From Heliocidaris erythrogramma (taxonomy: Eukaryota; Echinodermata; Echinoidea; Camarodonta; Echinometridae), in contig CM046858.1 of the NCBI GenBank assembly GCA_025617745.1, forward strand, positions 31,386,534 to 31,450,533: DNA of 64,000 nt. Reading direction: 5' to 3'. Every line of letters starts with the position of its first letter. Position 1 is the first letter of the stretch. Positions 34,484-45,815 of this stretch are shown piece after piece. The notes under the pieces were generated by a model. That model had not been told where the DNA came from. It saw only the letters and a program-made list of their open reading frames with translations, and searched no databases. The position numbers were made by a program, and so were the translations under genes.

Positions 34484-34548
34484 TGGTATATTGGTCAAAG
34501 CACTTGCCTCCCATTCCGGTGACCCAAGTTCGATCCCCGGTGGGTCCA
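34484..34548 (+). other. tRNA-like segment with RNA polymerase III B box
   Basis: Contains AGTTCGATCCC (34527-34537), a good B box, and a TTGGTCAAAGC stretch at A-box distance. The equivalent at 47820-47884 (minus strand) has GGTTCGATCCC, the exact B-box consensus form. The anticodon and T stems do not pair fully, so this is not a functional tRNA. It looks like a SINE-derived piece captured in repeat Y, followed by a T run. Confidence 0.55.
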
Positions 34549-34992
34549 TTAAAAATTTTTTTTTTTTGCTTCTTTTTGCCTTTCATTTTACCATCTTGTT
34601 TGACTATTATAACATAAACAATCACAAACCATGTAATAAACTGCCTTATTTTGCGTGTTATGTCCATTGGAAAGTAGTGTGCAGTAGTTTATGTACAACC
34701 CTATATGGAAAATCTGATTTCCTGACATGTATTAAAGCTAACCTGCAATATCATTAGTCCTATTTGATATCACAATTTCTAAAAATTAGCTTGCTCAATT
34801 ATCTTCAAATTCTCGTCTGTCATCGGTCCTAATAAGGTCAAGTTCCCCCATCTTTTTCAAGGTCATCAGATTATCGTGACGTCATCCAGGCGCCATTTTG
34901 TAAAAATCAACTTATGGTCGTATCTTCATAACGAAATGTGATTTCTCTTTCATATTTGGCATGGTTAAGGTCACTGTCATTGCAGTCATGGT

Positions 34993-35357
34993 CATCAACA
35001 TTATCCCCATCATCATCATTAACACCACCATCATTATATCATCACCATCTTCATAATCACCATCACCATAATCATCACCATTATCACATCATCACCATTA
35101 TCACATCATCAATCATCATCATTATCACCTTCATCATCATGATTATCATCACCATCATAATCATCATTACATCATCATCATCATCATCACCATCATCATG
35201 ATTATCATCAAAATCAGCATCATCATTATTATCATCACCGTCATGATCATCATCGCTATTATTATTATATCATCACCATCATTGTATCATAATCATAACC
35301 ATCATCATTATATCATCTTCATCATCATAATCATCACCATTATCATCATCACCATAT
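34993..35357 (+). repeat. ATC/CAT trinucleotide microsatellite
   Basis: Imperfect CATCAT/ATTATC tract inside repeat Y. The corresponding GAT tract in copy 2 is at about 47160-47480. Frames across it are artefacts. Confidence 0.9.
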
Positions 35358-35391
35358 TCATTTTACAATGACCATTTCACACTTTTGCTAC

Positions 35392-36360
35392 ATTCCTGTT
35401 TTTCTTTTCATATTTCATATTTTTCCAGCAAATTTATAGTGGAAAAAGTGAGAAATTTGTGACATGGTGAAGTCTAGAAAAAGTATGATGATTAAGTTTA
35501 ATCTATCCATACTTTTAAATCAGATCACTGTAAGTACCAAACTTTCAGGTAGATTCATTTTTCCTTTAATTTATTACTTTGAAATATACAATTCACCTTA
35601 TCCAAAATTGAAGTGTAGGACGTACATGTAACAATGGTGTCAGACTTTCCTATAATTTTAAATGTGTATAAAATATATCTTACTAAACTTAAAGTGTTAC
35701 AAAATTGGCTTGTAATTATTGCATGTGACCTATTCTAAAGCAAAATAACATTTACAGTGACAAAATAATAGTTTTGTTGTAAAAATAACACAATTTTAGA
35801 CGTGTCAATGTTACGTCATGCACAGATTTCAGACAATTTCATGTATAACATCTAAAGCTAAGCTAAAGGTGTCAAAGTACATTTTTACTAAATTGATGAA
35901 CACCATAAATACAAAAATATTAAAAGTTTGGACATTTGCTGCTTGATGTGTGAAATATGACCATGTACATTCATGGCGTCAATGTTATGTCATACATGTC
36001 TGTTCAAACATAATTTCTTATATCCCTCATTTATGAATTTTAAATTACATCAAAAACATTCACCATGTCATGTTAGAGTAAAATGTACAAAGTTGGACAA
36101 CAATAGTTCTGTTAAAATGTTTTAAAGTCCACTTGACACAATAGGTGAATTTATGTGGTGTCAATGTTACGTCAGAAAATGTCTATGGAAGCCTCCACAT
36201 TTAAAAAATTGAAAAAAGTTAATGGCCTTGCACATGTATCATGTATTGTTCTATGTGTTAAATTGTGCATTGTCTTCAAGTTAAAGACAGTTCAATGCAA
36301 TAACAATACAAGTAACTAGCCTAAAATCACAATTTTAGTGATCTTTGTTATGTCACACTA
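35392..36360 (+). repeat. Degenerate tandem repeat of about 180 bp with a TGTTACGTCA motif
   Basis: GTGTCAATGTTACGTCA or close variants recur at 35802, 35976, 36158 and 36338 (spacing 174-182 bp), each following an AT-rich stretch. Sequence between motifs is strongly diverged. TTACGTCA resembles a CRE/ATF site. Confidence 0.55.
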
Positions 36361-37341
36361 ATGTGTCCCAACCTGGTGAAATGACCCACCACCTAGCGTC
36401 CCATGCGCGTATAATAATGAGCTTACAATTTCAGGACGGGAGCCTTTGAAGACGGGGAGTCGAGCACAAAATCGATGTGTGCATGCGCGACTCGGAGTAT
36501 CTCTCCGTCCCGTTTGATTTCAGGACGGTTCTCGGGCGAAATAGCATCTGGTCTAAAGTGGGGACAGGAAACCGAACACTGCAGTGCGTCGCCGTCCACT
36601 TTTTCGTAACTTGATTGAAAAACTAGACAGGGAGAGTGCGAGGACTGTCACCGTCGGTTAACTCTTCCCCATCCTGTTGCTCTCCCTTCCTGTTTTGTAA
36701 GCTCCCTATTGTTTGGAAATCAAGAGTGAATCCTGTGATTTTCGGAGATTCTGTCCTTTTTTCACTCACTAGGCAATGCAAGCTAACTTTAGATGGCCTC
36801 ATTCACACTCACAGTGACACACACACCTGTGTATGTGAGTATGTATACAGGATGCCCTGTGTGGCTGTACTGTGTGACTGCAAACGCAGCACCGATATGC
36901 AGCAACAAGACTGACTATACATGTAGCCTGCGTGGTCGTCGTTGGTGGCTGGGAAGACTATATAGAACCTAGAGGTTAGATCTACCCTGAAATCGTTTGG
37001 AATGTTGAATATCATACGGAGGAAAACCCTGGCGATCTAAAATATTTTCCTTTCTTGGTTTTACGGTGGAAAAGGCGAAACAAAAACATCAAAATCAACA
37101 CAGCTAAATCTTAAATCGGTATGACTTTGAGACCGTCGGTAAGACGTTATCACATTATGAAAATGACAACGGCGGTATACATACCGGTATAGACCCAATA
37201 CCATACGGTATTACTAACACCGGTTTACCGAAAAAGCTTATCCTACTTTTCCCTACTCTGTATCCTTTATTTACTTCAAAAGTCAAATGCTTAAAAACTT
37301 GAATCAATGCCAGCAGTATAAGTTTACTAAGTTCTGTAAAT
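36361..37341. other. DHDDS intron, no recognisable feature
   Basis: A GC-richer stretch (36400-36610) has the repeated phrase ATTTCAGGACGG. ACCGGTAT-type short inverted motifs cluster at 37170-37225. Nothing could be assigned. Confidence 0.4.
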
Positions 37342-38066
37342 GGGCAATTCCATAAAGTCGGACGTACATTTCAGACACTTGAATGAGTCACAGTAGGAAA
37401 AGTGTAATACAATCTATCAATTTTTATTTGACCAATATGTAACATCTAATGGGTAAAAAGCAATTACAGATATAAAAGAGGCACCATCACTATAACGACC
37501 TTGTACTAATTAAAAAACATTGCCAGGTCGGACGTACGCAGAAAAGTGTGTTTTTTGACATTCTAATTTCATCTGGAAATCTCTGTGAAGTGTGTGGTTT
37601 TTTTCTTAAAATTCATCCATAACTATTTCAATTAGATGTTAAATGATAAGAAATAGCAAGAAAAATGTCTTGTTTCCACTTTCAAATAATAAATATTTAT
37701 GTTTCTTCTCAGTGTCGGACGTACAATGTCGGACGTACAGGACTGCCATGTCGGACGTACATGTATAAATGTGTATTAGATACATACATTCTGCCAGTAA
37801 TTAAGTGTTTATTATCATGATAACTGATTATTACTTGTCTTACATCACAAATGAATTACCCTACATGTAGAAATAGAGCACACTCTAAAAGATGAACACT
37901 TTTTTTTTAACTTCATATATGTATGAACACCATTCCAAGTAAACCCAGAACTGTTTTCTCATATCTTGCTACAATAAAACAAAACAGGAGATATCTAACA
38001 AAATAATACACTGTACTAACCTAGATAGACTGACACTTTGTAATAAACAGGCCTGCCCTTAGCTCT

Positions 38067-38200
38067 GGGGGGCATTTCATGAAAGGACTGATATTTTATC
38101 AGACAAATTTGCTCTCAGCCAATCAAATGCAAGGATTTCAGTAGCTTATAACAGTTGTCGGATAAAATATCCGACAACTTCCTTTCATGAAACGCTCCCC
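38067..38200. mobile_element. 134-bp nested MITE
   Basis: Ends GGGGGGCATTTCATGAAAGG and CCTTTCATGAAACGCTCCCC are imperfect inverted repeats, with an inner AACCAATCAAATGCAA-like block. It belongs to a family related to the element split at 21648-23827. Confidence 0.75.
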
Positions 38201-38622
38201 TGGAATCCCTTTCCCCTTCAAATTAAATAAATGAAAAAATAAAGATGCCAATAAACTCTTACTGTGAGGCTTGATAGCATTTATAATAGTTTAAACTGTA
38301 TACTCTTTAGCAGTATATTTTGTAAGTGAAATATGTACTGGTACATTTCATAACTACATATTGTCTCATCATAATTCAACAGACCGGCACATAATTACAG
38401 AAATGTATTGTTAAGTTCTTATTCATTAAACCTGTAATTTTTCATGTCTTTGAAATGGCACAGACAAAAAATCTAAACACACTGGAACAAGTATCATACT
38501 GTGCACCCATATACATGTACATGTAATTCCTTTTACAGGTAAGGGCAGGGGACCTTGCAAAAAGAGATGAAAGGCTTATAGTGAAACTCCACTGTCCCCT
38601 GTGGCCAGCAACTACAGGTGGA

Positions 38623-39860
38623 TTAAATTTTAACATCTTTTCTGAAATAGAAGATTTGATCAGCGGTGTCTGGCCATTTCCAATATCTGCCTGTTGCATG
38701 CATGACATTGACTTTGAGATCTGCATTATCTGCACCAAATTGTATCACTTCACCTGGGAAAGTTTTCCCCTGATAAGCAACTAACACCCGGTCCCCAACT
38801 CGTATTTGTAGTTCATCACTTGCAGGACCCTCATCATCAGAAGATTCATCCATGCTGTCGATGGAATCATTCAGGTCCTCCTTCTCCTCTCTGATACGGA
38901 CATGCTTGTACTCAATTGCATTAGACAAATCACTGACCAACAAAGTGTTGCTTTCCAAGGGGCACCACACTGTGTATCTTGTGGGTGTTTGGCACAGGGA
39001 TCGTGGTTTCCAAGTATGTATCCAAAACTTCTTGTTTCTGTGCAATCTCATCTTTAAAGATAAAGATGATGCCGATGGTTGGATTTCTTTGGACAGATAT
39101 TTCATTGAAATCTATCGGTGTTGAAGCATTGCCCTTTCCACTCCGCACAAATCTCCATAGTGACTTATCGAAGGATGCTTACTCTTGAGCTTTAAAAAAA
39201 TTTGCTCCATCATTGTGTAGACACTATAAAGTTTGTTATGTTGAAGCTCATCAGATACAACAACTATGCTCTACCTGGTGTCTGGATCTGCCCTTATCCA
39301 AGCCTGAGCTGTAAAGAGGGTCACTTGTCCATGGCTCCAGTGAGCTGATTGGATCTCGTTCTGTTCATATAGGGTCGCATTCTCTGAGAAATCCACTTGC
39401 AAAAGTATCTCTTCTCCACCCACTTTCTCCTTCAGTTCCTCGATGAAAGTGGCCTGCTTTCATTTTACATACACATACACATGTACATGTACCAGGAAAG
39501 GTTTTAATTTGTCGCTTTAGCTCATCAAAGGCCTCTTGTGCAGTTGCCAAATATTTCCATTTTGTGGACTCCCACAGTTGTCTGCCACCGATATTTAACA
39601 GGTATGTCACTCTCAAGAGGTGGTTGATGTTCTCTCGACACGTGGGCGCTCCATAGACTTTTTAGAGCCAGCATCACAGACAATGGCATCAGTGAAGGCA
39701 GAAATATTTTCAGTGAGATCAATGCATTTACTCAGTGCAAGGAGAATGAGACTGACATTTTCATGGTACAATGTATGTGTGGTATGGCACCAAAATGTTT
39801 CACATGTTTCGGCCTCATAAAATCTAATATTTTTTCAGCATCATTCTGAACAGTAATAAA
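38623..39860 (-). pseudogene. Decayed transposase-like gene of the 37342-40599 element
   Basis: The minus strand encodes, in broken frames, segments resembling a widespread but poorly characterised transposon-borne protein family. Order from the N-terminal side: a Cys-rich part ending CDAGSKKSMERPRVER (about 39640-39830); IGGRQLWESTKWKYLA (about 39550-39600); then ILLQVDFSENATLYEQNEIQ with SAHWSHGQVTLFTAQAW (about 39285-39420), where the Asp could be a catalytic acid. The last segment is a 160-residue frame (38623-39105) ending in a Tudor-like fold, RVGDRVLVAYQGKTFPGEV to WKWPDTADQIFYF. Stops and frameshifts separate the pieces, and an AC-rich microsatellite interrupts it near 39465-39490. 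Not functional. Family identity is from memory of similar uncharacterised proteins. Confidence 0.6.
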
Positions 39861-40751
39861 GATCTGGATGAACTTGTCTTGGGGAATGAAGTAATTAATC
39901 AATTTAATTAATTAATTAATGAAAGTGGACACTTGTAATGATGTAGACAAGGGGTGATACATGTACATGTACAAGGCACTTAGGCACTTTAATGTGGCAG
40001 AAACTAATTCACTTTGAATGCAGTGTCGGACGTACAGGAAAATTGATGTCGGACGTACAAAAAAAGTGTACGTCCGACCACACATTTTTTTCTTAATTAG
40101 AGATAATTAGATTAATTTAATGTACTGCCTATGCAGAGGGTCTAAAACTTGCTTTGCGCAGAAATCTTGCCATTCATTAGGTAATTTGTCTTTTTGTTAC
40201 ATTAAAAAATGATGTTTTTTGGTGTTGGACGTACATGGCTTAAGTAGTAGTAATATCAATTAGCAATTAAGCATAATTTAAAAAGTCATATATTTTCAAA
40301 ATTATTGTCATGGATACTTACTGTTATACTATTTGCATCTATCATGGTAATGGATGTCAGTCAACTTATTTTCTTTTTTTAAACTAAGAAATTGGTTTGT
40401 GCAACACAGTGGTAATAAGTTAGCTTCGATTTATTCCTCGGATTTAGAGGGGTCTGGTGACCTTGAACTTGGTCCAGTCTATTTGAAACCTAGATTTCCT
40501 GACAGTATATATTATTACCTTTAGAATGATATATTATTCTGTCCAATTTGATGATTTTAAAAATTTCACCTACTGGTTGACGTGTTTATGGAATTGCCCA
40601 AATGATATGGTAACAAAAGCGATGTGCATAAGTTCTTCCCTTCTACCATGACAGGAGAGTCTTATACATGTACATGTATGTCAGTAAAGGAAATTTAAAT
40701 ATTCAAATTGTATCATTGTGGATATTAATTTATTATCTCATCCCCTTACAG

Positions 40752-40853
40752 AGCAACTCTAAATGTATGTCTGGCATATACCTCCCGGCAAGAGATGACC
40801 AGTGCAGTCAAGGAGGTAGCACTAGGAGTTGAACAAGGCATCCTGTTACCAAG
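40752..40853 (+). CDS. DHDDS: DHDDS exon c
   Basis: The 102-bp exon encodes [20 protein letters not shown] and then GVEQGILLP, matching the LNVCFAYTSRHEI and GVEQGLL region of human DHDDS. The acceptor is CCCCTTACAG and the donor AG|GTAATG. The inverted-repeat transposon at 37342-40599 ends only about 150 bp upstream of this exon, so its 3' side lies close to the branch-point region. Exon phase is preserved on both sides. Confidence 0.95.
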
Positions 40854-41348
40854 GTAATGCACATGTATGTCACACAATCATTTACATAGATGACAGGGAT
40901 AAGATGGAGGGGATCGACGCTGGACTGAGAAGTAAACTAACAGTTCATTGGATATTACCCTTCATGTAGACTACTGTTGACATTCCACCAGTCTTATCTC
41001 CACGACATATATTAAATCTATTGACCTCTGGAATCTCTTTAAAAAATGAACAGAAAAGCCTGGAATATTAATGTTCAGTGTTGACATCATCTAATTGAAA
41101 TTGTTTGTACCTTCTGCACTGCGATAGTGTTATTAACTGTATGCCAAGGCTTCACACCAACATTTTTTGCTCAGGTCCACACAGCACGGTGCATTAGCCC
41201 CTGTATAAATTCCTAAATATAGGTGTCTGTTAATATTTTTGGAGGCCATTGTGCACAGGGTGCCTAGTAGTGTAGAGCCCTACCATATTCCTTAATTTCC
41301 TATAGCACACATTATGTTCATTCATCAAATCTCTTTTTCTCATTGCAG
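40854..41348. other. DHDDS intron c-d, no recognisable feature
   Basis: Short 495-bp intron without paired repeats. Confidence 0.6.
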
Positions 41349-41463
41349 CGATGTATCAGAGGAGTTACTAGAACAATGTCTGTACACTAATAGATGTAAA
41401 GATCCAGAGCTACTAGTCAGAACATCAGGGGAGGTCAGGTTAAGTGACTTCTTATTATGGCAG
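41349..41463 (+). CDS. DHDDS: DHDDS exon d, with the conserved [15 protein letters not shown] motif
   Basis: The exon encodes the segment from DVSEELL to LLWQ. It contains [18 protein letters not shown], the most conserved block of eukaryotic cis-prenyltransferases, where the Arg residues and Ser bind the isopentenyl diphosphate. The acceptor is CTCATTGCAG. The donor CAG|GTATAG falls in phase 0. The intron from exon c is only 495 bp, and no transposon was recognised in it. Confidence 0.96.
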
Positions 41464-41815
41464 GTATAGTATAGCATTTCTATTATAATTAGAAGAGTGA
41501 AGCAACTCACCGACTTCAAAGCAAAATGTAACTTGTTCTCTGTAACTCTAGCGTAATGCCAGATTAAATGGGTTTCTCTGCTGTCACTGACACATTGTCT
41601 GGATGTGGACTAATTTTCATTTATTTCTGTCTTTCCAAGGATTAATTTACCTCATTCAGACTTGGTATAAAACAATTTTACTGACATTGGTGGAAACCCA
41701 TTCTACGATACAGGCAGGAGCCTAAAGGGCAATCCAACCTTTATAAAAAGCTGATTTGTGTGAAAGCAGAAAACTAAGAGAAATATGATGGGTAAAGTTT
41801 AAAAGAAATTGGACA

Positions 41816-42485
41816 AGTTTCAGTTTCAGTTTCAGTTTGGTTTATTTCATATTTCACAATAATCAATATATTATAAAAAAAAATATTATTCAGTAGATTG
41901 TACATAACACAATTAACGAAGTACAATAAAAAATCCATAGAAATAATACAATGATGATTAACATAGGGGAGATACAGACATATATGAGAGGTGAAAATAT
42001 GAAGGGAAACTATTAAAAAGCAGAGCTTGTAATTTATAGATTCTCTTCAAATACTACATAGGTATAGTCAAATTGTGATATCAATCAAATAAAGAAAAAA
42101 GGAAAAAAAAAGGAAAAGAAGAAGAAAAAGAGGAAGAAAATAAAAAACGGCTTAAGATGGGGAAAATGAGAATTTGACGAAGGACTAATGATGCTTGTCT
42201 GGGACATTAGGAAGCCGTGGGATTAGGTAAGTGTTTAAAATATACATCTTTAATTTAGGTTTAAACAAATACATGGAGCCGGAATTTATTATGTCAGACG
42301 GGAGATCGTTCCAAAGTAATGGGCCAGTAACTATGATTGTATTATGGGCAAAAGCTGTTCGGGTACGTGGAAGATGATAGGAATTGCTTTGGCGTGTAGG
42401 ATAAGAATGAATTTCGTCAATACTTACAAATAAAGAGGAGACAGATGTTGGTAGTTCGCGTCTTGCGAGTTGAAACATAAAATAT
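41816..42485 (-). mobile_element. 5'-truncated non-LTR retrotransposon (CR1/Jockey-like) 3' end
   Basis: A minus-strand frame (42185-42478) encodes the C-terminal tail of a LINE reverse transcriptase. IHSYPTRQSNSYHLP is followed by VTGPLLWNDLPSDI and FKPKLK. This 'H-x-Y-x-T-R ... G-P-x-L-W-N-x-L-P' signature is characteristic of CR1/Jockey-group elements. The 3' end is a (TGAAAC)n tail, seen on the + strand as GTTTCAGTTTCAGTTTCAG at 41818. It interrupts the left inverted terminus of the host element, so it inserted later. Confidence 0.8.
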
Positions 42486-42779
42486 CCTAGGTTAAATGTA
42501 TAAAGATTGTGGATTTGGTGAATCGATTGTGACGTATTCAGGTCGAAAACTATCCCATTCGTTGTACCTCAAAGTATTATTAAATTCTGGTTTTCTCCAG
42601 TGTCTTTTTCCCTCAGGGCAGTACTAACAATATATTGTAGATAGCACATTGCTTTGGCTCCTCCAAAAAGAAAACGATCCTACAAAGTAAATACATTTTG
42701 AACAAGATGAATGTGACTGCATCTCCTATACATGTATGCCTCTGCCTAAATTTAGTTGATGGCTCGAACTGTTCTTTAA

Positions 42780-44825
42780 ATTTTGTGATAACCAGTATAA
42801 AAAGCCTACAATTACATGTACATGTTAGTTGACCTCTTTGACATTTGACCTTATACCTTGTAACCCAAAAGTCACGAATACAAAATCGTTGAGATATAAT
42901 GACATCTATGATCTATATGATCTATGACAACTTTGACCTCCGTGAACAAAATATAATCAGTTTATCTCACTATGGTGATACATACTAGTTCCAAATTTGC
43001 AGTTAAATGGCCCAAATTGTTCAAAAGTGTTAACAAGGCAAAAACCTGAAATTTCATGGTAAATGACCTTCATGACCTTTGACCTGCATTTGCCAAAATC
43101 TATCGGTAATCAGATCATCTTCCCCTGGTGATACATACTAGTACCAAGTTTGAAGTTAATGGATCAAATGGTTCTTGAGATATACATGTAGTGTTAAGGC
43201 AAAAACCTGCAATTTCAGAATTGACCTCTATGACCTTTGACCTACTACCCCAAAATTAAGCCTGAGTCGAATCGATTGGTTAGCCGGTGTTCGATCGAAG
43301 ACATCGAATCCCGAATACATTTTGGCAAATTCGGTGCATCGATTTGTAGTCCGCCAGATTTTTGACTACCGTCGCCACCATGAAAAAATCAAATAAAAAA
43401 AGAAACTCCGTAACGTACAGCATATATACTAGCAGAGAACGTGAAGGCGACTTCAAAGTTCAAACTGTTGGCTAACTTTTGCTAATTCGCTCGTGGAGGA
43501 CGTCGCGCTTTACCTGTGCTTTCTCTATGGAAAAATCGTTTTGTCGTTACGAACTGAAGTTTACGATAATTTTCTTGCACTCTCTCTGCATTGTCAATTT
43601 GACAATTGTATAATTGAACATGATAAATACGGGCATGAGTACGAGTGTTCCTACTTAATTCGCAATAACTAATATCACACTCTCATCAAATTGGCAATTA
43701 CTTCTGAATGATCTCTGAAGCTGAATGAAGTCGAGTCTATATTGAGCGACGAAAAGTTTATTTCGTATTGTTTTTTTTTTTGGCATCGAACAAACGTGTT
43801 CCATTCAGCTCTCCAAAGACAAAGTAAGATTATTAATTCTTTGAATTTGAATCATTGTCGGGTGTGTCGACAATGAGCATCGCTTCGTGCGACACTAGTG
43901 ACATTTTGGCTAGCCATACGGACTAGAAACTTAAGATTTTGGCTCGTCCGCTGTGATTTTTACTAGCCATTGGCTAGCGGGCTATTGTTAATTTCGAGCA
44001 GCGAGAGCCCATACAACATATGCCCGCGATGCCAGCGGACCGGTCACCGGTGCATGGTGCATGCACTGCGTGCAACTGTGTGCAACTCTGTGCAACTCTG
44101 TTTTCACCGCACATCATTTATCGATTAACCGGTATTCGATCGAATCAAAGCCGTCGAATCCCGGTTTATGAAATATTCGATATGACTCAGGCTTACTACC
44201 CCAAAATCTTATCGTCTACCTATGGTGATACATACTAGCACCAAGTTTGAAGTTCATACCTCAAATGGTTCTTGCATTATCGCGTTAAAAAGCCCCAAAC
44301 CTGCAATTTCAAAATTGACCTTTGACCTACGTACCCCAAAATCTAATCAGATCGTCTACCGTTGGTGATATATGCTAGCACCAGTTTGAAGTTCATACCT
44401 CAAATTGTTCTTCAGTGAGTTATTGCAAGATCGAGACTAACACCTGAAATTTCAGAATTGACCTATGATTTTTGACCTTTGACTTTTGACCTTTGACCTA
44501 TGTACCCCAAAATCTAATCAGATTGTCTACCTATGGTGATAGATACTAGCACCAAGTGTGAAGTTCATACCTCAAATTGTTCTTGAGTGATTTATCGCGA
44601 GAACGAGACTAACACCTGAAATTTCAGAAATTGACCTGTGACATTTGACCTACATACCCCAAAATCTAATCAGATCGTCTTCCTATGGTGATACATACTA
44701 TCACCGAGTTTGAAGTTCATATCTCATGTGGCTCTTGAGTTATGGCGAGAACGAGAAAGCGGGATGGACAAACGAAAACATACATGTAATGCCTCCGGCA
44801 CCACCTTCGGTGGGCAGAGGCATAA
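42780..44825. repeat. Tandem core with DR1 motifs, interrupted by a MITE
   Basis: Units of about 150-170 bp resemble those at 11925-12557 (TGACCTTTGACCT, ACCCCAAAATCTAATCAG, ATACTAG...ACCAAGTTTGAAGTT). Perfect DR1 pairs are at 43073, 43231, 44316 and 44487. The array ends with the hairpin GCCTCCGGCACCACCTTCGGTGGGCAGAGGC near 44792-44822. Confidence 0.85.
43260..44192. mobile_element. 933-bp nested element with GCCTGAGTC termini
   Basis: GCCTGAGTC (43260-43268) and GACTCAGGC (44184-44192) are perfect inverted ends. Imperfect similarity continues inward (TTCGATCGAA and ATCGAATCCCG on both sides). The left flank ends CTACCCCAAAATTAA and the right begins TTACTACCCCAAAATC, so a 14-bp host segment is present on both sides. 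This may be a long target duplication or a product of recombination between tandem units. No transposase frame was seen. Confidence 0.7.
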
Positions 44826-45021
44826 AAATTGACAATTTAGTCAATTTGTGTATTGAGCGAATGGGAAAGTTGACTGCTGCTACATCACAGTGACCATACC
44901 GATTGGGCCAATTTGTGTAGTGATTACAACTTTCTTATTGTTTGTCCGATTTTGTTTAAAACTTTCACTGATTTTCCTGCTTTCACACAAATCCAAATTA
45001 TCACAAAGTTTGGCTTGCCCT

Positions 45022-45707
45022 TTAAGACCTCATATTGAAATGTTGCAAATTGGATATTATCCTGTATGAACATGAAAGCCATAAAATCCAAAGCAGATAT
45101 GAAATAGGAATCAATATGAAATTTCAGTATAGTTTGTAAAGTTTTAAATGAATCTAATTTAGTGTCCTACATCCAAGTAGAGTTAAAATTGAAGATTTAT
45201 TTGTCAGACATGCTCTGTAATGGTAATTTACTTTGCTCGCTTGAGGCTCATTCCAACATGCGTCAGTAAACCGATGCAACAAAAACTTGGTTATTTTTTT
45301 TTGTGTATTAAATGAATGGCAAGTGGGGATGCATGGTGCAACAAGGTCCTATGGGTACTCACTTACCAGTGTGTTATAAGATATAGAAATGTGAAGCGCA
45401 GTACGGTTAAATCCCCACTTTAATTTTTTTAGGCGGTTTACCGTTGCCTATTTGAACTAAGGAGTAGGAATTTCTTAAAATTTTTATGATACATCAAGCC
45501 TTGATTTAACGAACAGTGGAGTAGCAATATTGATAATATGAGATACCAACAAGTACAGTATTCCAATACCTGCATTCCATAATTCCAATGCATTTTGGAA
45601 GGGTAACCCAGCTCTGCTTGTTAGTTCCTCATTTAACATCTGTATCTTTTCTATTAACATCTAATTTCATTTTCTATCTGGTCATATTTCCTTATTCCTG
45701 AGCACAG
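45022..45707. other. DHDDS intron d-e, 3' part
   Basis: No repeat was recognised between the TTAA element and exon e. Confidence 0.5.
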
Positions 45708-45815
45708 AGTGGTTACTCAGTACTGTCTTTCGTAGAGGTCCTATGGCCCGAATTCTCTATATGGCACTTGTTTGCTGCTGTTCTACACTATCAGACCAAA
45801 TACAATGCAGTACAA
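45708..45815 (+). CDS. DHDDS: DHDDS exon e
   Basis: Thirty-six codons begin and end in phase 0. The exon encodes the VLWPEFSIWHLFAAVLHYQ stretch, equivalent to VLWPEYTFWNLFEAILQFQ in the human enzyme. The Trp-Pro-Glu motif is the last conserved block of the catalytic fold. The acceptor is CTGAGCACAG and the donor CAA|GTAAGT. The flanking introns carry the two large TTAA-flanked elements. Confidence 0.94.

Larger units (their letters stand above)
33210..35391 (+). repeat. 2.2-kb interspersed repeat Y, copy 1
   Basis: It starts with the hairpin TTAGGTGGTCTGTC...GACAGACCTCCT. It continues with sequence rich in GTCATCAAAATGGCGCCA and GCGCGCGT blocks, a tRNA-like segment (34484-34548) and a CAT/ATC microsatellite (34993-35357). 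An inverted copy lies at 47005-49827. This copy is free of the insertion found at 48563-49259 in the other and appears truncated at its right end. Confidence 0.9.
37342..40599 (-). mobile_element. Unfamiliar DNA transposon with 15-bp inverted termini and GTCGGACGTAC subterminal motifs
   Basis: Termini are GGGCAATTCCATAAA and the exact reverse complement TTTATGGAATTGCCC. The 4-bp AAAT flanks both ends (37338-37341 and 40600-40603). The 11-bp motif GTCGGACGTAC occurs five times near the left end (37357, 37527, 37714, 37728, 37750). Near the right end it occurs four times (40025, 40048, 40068 inverted, 40224 with one mismatch). The middle carries a decayed minus-strand transposase-like gene and a small MITE at 38067-38200. 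I cannot place it in a named superfamily. Confidence 0.8.
41726..45021. mobile_element. TTAA-type element with about 200-bp inverted termini, copy 2
   Basis: The left end AGGGCAATCCAACCTTTATAA pairs with the right end (AGGGCAAGCCAAACTTTGTGA when reverse complemented). Similarity continues inward through GATTTGTGTGAAAGCAG to CAATTGACTAAATTG-like sequence. The right flank is TTAA (45022-45025) and the left flank is CTAA, a decayed TTAA. The interior holds the tandem core, a LINE fragment and a nested MITE. It is the larger relative of the copy at 11569-12781 and lies in the DHDDS intron between exons d and e. Confidence 0.8.

Noticed and set aside
34484..34548. Functional tRNA gene
   Set aside because: A B box is present but the anticodon and T stems do not pair, and there is no good acceptor stem.
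34938..35201. His/Ile-rich frames over the CAT microsatellite (and 47291-47575)
   Set aside because: They are translations of a trinucleotide repeat with no other support.
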